This document shows positions 4,878 through 7,444 of a DNA stretch of 7,444 bases, piece by piece. Each line of letters begins with the position of its first letter. The first letter of the stretch is position 1. Location of the stretch: contig CALKVG010000618.1 of NCBI GenBank assembly GCA_937998045.1, positions 1 through 7,444 of the forward strand, in the 5' to 3' direction. The position numbers and the translations under genes were made by a program. Origin of the DNA: an uncultured Myxococcales bacterium. GTDB taxonomy: Bacteria; Myxococcota_A; Polyangia; Polyangiales; Polyangiaceae. The notes beneath the pieces were generated by a model. It was not told the DNA's origin and made no database searches. It was given only the letters and a program-made list of their open reading frames with translations.

Positions 4878-5402
4878 TGTCCAAGAATCGTGGACAGCCC
4901 GAGCCTTCAACGCAGCGATGTTCTGGTGGCCGCAAAGCTAGCGGTCCGCGTTGGGCCTTCCTCCGTACGGGAGCTGGAGCAAGAGCTCGGCATGTCGAAG
5001 AGCGCCGTTGCTTACTCGCTCGTTCGCCTGCGCGCGCTTGCGCTAGTCAGCGACGACGAGAACGGCCCCCGCGTGAATCGCATCGCTCTCCGTGATCTTC
5101 TCGAACACGCCGTTCGTTGGCTCGCTCCCGCGATCGTGGGGGACTTTGAACTGGGGCTCCCTACGGCGCACGCGTCGGACGCCATCGCAGCAAAGCTGAG
5201 CGCCGACAAAGACCCCGTGGTTATTCCGCTCCCGCACGGTCCCATGCGTGGTCGCGCCGTCACCCCGCTGCATCCGCTTGCCCCTCGCGCGGCGGAGAAG
5301 GATCCAAAACTCCTTCGTCTGCTCGCCATTGTGGACGTGTTTCGCATCGGAGGCGCGCGGGAGCGAGAGGTTGCATCGGCGGAGCTTCGTTCGTGCTTCT
5401 GA
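4857..5402 (+). CDS. Winged-helix regulator, putative antitoxin of a nucleotidyltransferase module
   Basis: ORF of 181 aa from ATG 4857. That ATG lies within the predicted promoter and before O2, so the real start may be GTG 4890 (residue 12) or GTG 4926; none has a clear ribosome binding site, and I keep ATG as the outer limit. Residues 20-75 form a winged helix: SDVLVAAKLAV, then SSVRELEQELGMSKSAVAYS with the recognition helix around 47-58, then LVRLRALALV and a wing. Residues 76-181 (ALRDLLEHAVRWLAPAIVG, LPTAHASDAIAAKL, LLRLLAIVDVFRIG) match a family I know as partner of small nucleotidyltransferases. The stop overlaps the start of the nucleotidyltransferase gene by 10 bp, indicating a coupled operon. 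By analogy with AbiEi it should bind O1/O2 as autorepressor and may neutralise its partner; that role is inferred. Confidence 0.7.
   Translation: MNSYTYTCPRIVDSPSLQRSDVLVAAKLAVRVGPSSVRELEQELGMSKSAVAYSLVRLRALALVSDDENGPRVNRIALRDLLEHAVRWLAPAIVGDFELGLPTAHASDAIAAKLSADKDPVVIPLPHGPMRGRAVTPLHPLAPRAAEKDPKLLRLLAIVDVFRIGGAREREVASAELRSCF
4878..4896. promoter_or_regulatory. Operator O2
   Basis: TGTCCAAGAATCGTGGACA shares 17 of 19 positions with O1 and keeps the TGTCCA/TGGACA arms. It lies directly after the predicted -10 box, over the expected transcription start, where a bound repressor would block initiation. The 55-bp distance to O1 is close to five helical turns, so both sites face the same side and could be bound cooperatively. 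Confidence 0.65.
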
Positions 5403-6097
5403 GGGGTGGAGAGCAGCGGTCAGCAATCGCCCTGGTGCTTGACGTCTTCGGCGACGAAGCAAGACACTTCGTGTTCGTTGGGGGATGCGTCATGGGGCTT
5501 TACGCCCGGCCCCAAGGCTCCCCCATACGGACCACGAAAGACGTCGACTGCGTTTCGACCCTTGTCCCCTGGGTACTCCAGCAAAAGACGCTCGCAAAGC
5601 TCTGCGAGCAAGGGATCCTCCGACCCGATCCCGAGATCCAGTGCCGGTATCGGATCAAGGGCACGGACGTGGACGTTGACGTGCTTTCCCCGGAAGGGCT
5701 CAACGTCGGAGGGCCAAACCCCTGGCTCCAGCTTGGGTCCCAGAAAGCTAAGCCGTACGTGCTGGAGGATGGCCGCAGCATCAATGCCCTGACCCCGCCG
5801 TACTTCCTGGCAACGAAGCTTGTCGCGTTCGAAGATCGGGGAACCGACCCGCAATCCAGCAAGGACCTTGAGGACATCGTTGCCGTTGCGGTGGAAGTCC
5901 CGGACCTTGTCGAACAGGTGACCGCTGAGGTCATTGCTCGCGAGATCGCGGCACTTTGGGAGGGCGCCTTTCAGAAGCACTCACTCCGTCTGAGCGATGT
6001 CCCGGAGCTTGTTGACTGGCATCTGCACCGAGACGACAAGGACGATCGAGGGCGGGTGATCACTACGTTGCGCAAGCTGGCATCCGGGGCCGTCTAA
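5393..6097 (+). CDS. Nucleotidyltransferase, putative AbiEii/MenT-like toxin
   Basis: 234 aa from GTG 5393, overlapping the regulator. The polymerase-beta-type nucleotidyltransferase signature is intact: Gly30-Gly31 (FVFVGGCVMGLY), metal-binding Asp50 and Asp52 (TTKDVDCV), and a third acidic strand at 92-96 (TDVDVDVL, probably Asp94). Further on, PPYFLATKLVAFEDRG (135-150) and SKDLEDIVAVA (155-165) resemble the helical block of AbiEii-type proteins, with the conserved Lys and DLxDI region. Such enzymes use NTPs to modify a target; AbiEii and the mycobacterial MenT toxins are known relatives in fold, MenT adding nucleotides to tRNA. Substrate here unknown. The pairing with an overlapping winged-helix gene and twin operators supports a toxin-antitoxin or anti-phage role. 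At its 3' end it faces the DUF2971 gene with a 6-bp gap and no visible terminator. Confidence 0.75.
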   Translation: MLLRGGEQRSAIALVLDVFGDEARHFVFVGGCVMGLYARPQGSPIRTTKDVDCVSTLVPWVLQQKTLAKLCEQGILRPDPEIQCRYRIKGTDVDVDVLSPEGLNVGGPNPWLQLGSQKAKPYVLEDGRSINALTPPYFLATKLVAFEDRGTDPQSSKDLEDIVAVAVEVPDLVEQVTAEVIAREIAALWEGAFQKHSLRLSDVPELVDWHLHRDDKDDRGRVITTLRKLASGAV

Positions 6098-6103
6098 CGA
6101 GGG

Positions 6104-6841
6104 CTAGAAAACGGGCCCCAGGTCGATGGTCGATGGCTCCACCGGAAAATCGAAACCGTAGCGAAGCGAAAGATCCTTGATCAAGTCGAGGACCCAACGC
6201 TGCGTCCCCGGGGCAACACGGACGCAACGGATGAATCGTTTGAGGTCCACTTGGTGACGGATGCCCGGTCCAACATTCTGTATGCGTGGATACTGTTCCA
6301 ATGGCATTCCCCATGGTTTGAACTCACATATTGCGCGCACCTCTTTCTCGTATTCAAACGCCTTTCGTTTATGCAGATACCACTTAAATGTGTTGTCATT
6401 GTCTTCGATGCGATCCGCTTCATAGTCTAGATATGTCACTTCGCCGATGTGCACCTGTTCCGGCAGAAGTTCGAACATGAGACGATATGTGGTTTGAACC
6501 ATTAGTGCGCCATCCTTACCCGCGTACCATCGCCACATGGCCATCGATTCGTGCTCGTTTGCGTGCCAGCAACTGATCATGGTCCACATTCGGAGCCGGC
6601 TTGCCTCTCCGGCATATCTTTCGAGCTCCGCCGGAGACGCTCCCGCGTATTTCGTGATCCTCTCATCCTCTCTGTTGAGGCGAGGGAGAGAGCCTTCAAA
6701 CGGATCGCCGAGTTGATCGGACCTACAGAAGAATATACTTTGTCTCGATAGCATGTCAGCGAACTTGGTCAGGTCCATGTATCGCGACAAAATCACGTCG
6801 GGATTGCTGGGGGCGCGAAAGGCGGGATGGTCAGATGCCAT
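6104..6841 (-). CDS. DUF2971-family protein
   Basis: 245 aa, ATG at 6841-6839, stop at 6106-6104. Family features: YMDLTKFADMLSRQSIFFCR (21-40), DPFEG (46-50), SCWHANEHESMAMWRWYAG (90-108) and KRKAFEYEKEVRAI (158-171), which are the recurrent DUF2971 blocks. The family is uncharacterised biochemically as far as I know; members are scattered in mobile elements and defence islands. No signal peptide or membrane span, so cytoplasmic. The stretch 6310-6500 is clearly richer in A+T than its surroundings, which points to a separate, recent origin. It is convergent with the nucleotidyltransferase and therefore has its own promoter, not obvious in 6842-6960. The ribosome binding site is weak. Confidence 0.75.
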   Translation of the reverse strand: MASDHPAFRAPSNPDVILSRYMDLTKFADMLSRQSIFFCRSDQLGDPFEGSLPRLNREDERITKYAGASPAELERYAGEASRLRMWTMISCWHANEHESMAMWRWYAGKDGALMVQTTYRLMFELLPEQVHIGEVTYLDYEADRIEDNDNTFKWYLHKRKAFEYEKEVRAICEFKPWGMPLEQYPRIQNVGPGIRHQVDLKRFIRCVRVAPGTQRWVLDLIKDLSLRYGFDFPVEPSTIDLGPVF

Positions 6842-6988
6842 GAACGTTCAAGGCTTCATTGGCTGTGGTTTTCGATTGCATGCCTTCCAGTAAGAACGCC
6901 TAACAAAACTTGGCCCAGGGCTGGCTGGATGGACAATACGGCCTGCAAGAATAGTTGACGTCGATCAGAGAGGGGAGGGAAGGGGCCG
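6842..6988. other. Spacer between DUF2971 and the integrase remnant
   Basis: 147 bp that should hold the DUF2971 promoter on the minus strand; I see no strong -35/-10 pair. A GCCTAAC at 6898-6904 is noted under rejected observations. The right end (6967-6988) is purine-rich, directly before the GTG of the integrase remnant. The missing 5' part of that integrase must have been lost here. Confidence 0.4.
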
Positions 6989-7417
6989 GTGAGCGCCGTG
7001 GAAGAGCTCCACATGGCAAGGGCGCTGCGCCGGTGGCTTTGGCGTGCCGGCGTTCGCCGAACGGAACTCCACGAAGGCTCACCCACGCGCAAACCGATGA
7101 CCTGGCATGACCTCCGAGCGACCGGAATCACGTGGATGGCGGTCCGAGGAGATGACCCGTTGAAGTGCAAACAGCGCGCGGGTCACGCGTCCTTCAGCAC
7201 GACGGAGATCTACATCCGCGAGGCGGAGAACCTTCGCGACGGCTTCGGGGAAGTGTTCCCTCCGCTCCCTGCGGACCTGCTCCAGAGTAAAGGCCCGGAA
7301 AAGGCCACAGGCCGGGGAAAGCTCCGTAAGCCCGCGATTCTACGGGCTAAACCAGAGCGGGACACGGGTCTCGAACCCGCGACCTTCGGCTTGGGAAGCC
7401 GACGCTCTACCAACTGA
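6989..7417 (+). pseudogene. C-terminal remnant of the element 2 tyrosine recombinase, overlapping tRNA-Gly
   Basis: An ORF of 142 aa from GTG 6989 holds only the second half of a catalytic domain: His40/Arg43 in TWHDLRATGITWMAVRG, Gly65-His66 in KQRAGHASFSTTEIY and the nucleophile Tyr75, nine residues after the His as usual. The Arg of box I, the catalytic Lys, and all core- and arm-binding domains are absent, and an in-frame stop lies at 6956-6958. The upstream DNA is DUF2971 on the other strand, so the gene is truncated. After EVFPPLPADLL the tail reads PERDTGLEPATFGLGS, which is the antisense reading of tRNA-Gly; the stop at 7415-7417 lies inside the tRNA. Integrases that reach into their tRNA target are well known. 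It differs clearly in sequence from the integrase at 3347, so it belongs to another element. Confidence 0.8.
7355..7376. repeat. Right attachment-site copy (22-bp direct repeat, att)
   Basis: Identical to 4466-4487. It spans the discriminator position, the 3' acceptor strand and most of the T-arm of tRNA-Gly, so integration here preserves the tRNA. It is read in frame as ERDTGLE by the integrase remnant. The interval between the two copies defines element 2, about 2.9 kb. Confidence 0.85.
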
Positions 7418-7428
7418 GCTAGTCCCGC
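7356..7428 (-). tRNA. tRNA-Gly (anticodon CCC)
   Basis: The minus strand folds into a complete cloverleaf: acceptor GCGGGAC/GTCCCGC, D-arm GCTC-AGTTGGTA-GAGC, anticodon stem TCGGC/GCCGA with loop TTCCCAA (anticodon CCC), five-base variable loop AGGTC, T-arm GCGGG-TTCGAGA-CCCGT. The body is 72 nt plus discriminator U, which is usual for bacterial tRNA-Gly. The 3' CCA is not encoded. The 3' end serves as attachment site for the elements to the left. Confidence 0.97.
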
Positions 7429-7444
7429 GGAGGAAGTTCCCAGT

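Noticed and set aside
5420..5980. 186-aa minus-strand ORF opposite the nucleotidyltransferase
   Set aside because: The plus-strand frame contains a full catalytic motif set and operon overlap; the antisense ORF is a high-GC shadow.
6092..6904. Integron gene cassette around DUF2971: GTTAGAC and GTTAGGC on the minus strand just after its stop and before its start
   Set aside because: The GTTRRRY seven-mers are short, and no partner RYYYAAC box or attC-like imperfect hairpin of about 60 bp accompanies either one; no integron integrase is present.

Overview
The window is high-GC bacterial chromosome. Integrase types, a zinc-ribbon/membrane/Cys-rich protein, small paralogous hypothetical proteins and a chromosomal tRNA-Gly suggest a myxobacterium, probably of the Polyangia; this is inference from protein style and composition. 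Most of the window is accessory DNA stacked against the 3' end of a tRNA-Gly(CCC) gene on the minus strand at the right edge.

Layout. (1) 7-594: at least 28 copies of a degenerate repeat in perfect 21-bp register, with no indel and no frame open throughout, then a short unstructured leader. (2) 656-1293: a small hypothetical protein whose conserved-looking part runs into the remains of a helix-turn-helix gene; the latter has lost its start and is frameshifted, and its distal part persists as a 64-aa ORF. (3) 1344-1964: a zinc-ribbon, proline-rich, single-membrane-span protein with a Cys-rich outer domain. (4) 1965-2458: intergenic DNA and the 3' remnant of an IS3-family transposase, minus strand. 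(5) 2460-4465: decayed element 1, with the 3' end of an unknown gene, a frameshifted ASCH-domain gene, a 110-aa hypothetical protein and a tyrosine recombinase that has probably lost its catalytic lysine segment. (6) 4466-7376: element 2, a mini-island bounded by a perfect 22-bp direct repeat. One copy lies inside the first integrase ORF, the other is the 3' end of tRNA-Gly. It carries a regulator/nucleotidyltransferase pair resembling AbiE or MenT toxin-antitoxin modules, with a promoter and twin 19-bp operators, a convergent DUF2971 gene of lower GC, and the catalytic C-terminal remnant of a second tyrosine recombinase that runs over the tRNA.

How it fits together. Both integrases read the 22-bp repeat in the same frame (ERDTGLE), so both elements probably used the same tRNA-Gly site and accumulated in tandem. 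The attachment core therefore lies inside the integrase coding sequence, and integration exchanges the integrase C-terminus. The long tail now attached to integrase 1 (4488-4777) most likely came from element 2 and would rejoin integrase 2 in an excised circle. The cargo between the repeats looks like a small defence or maintenance module.
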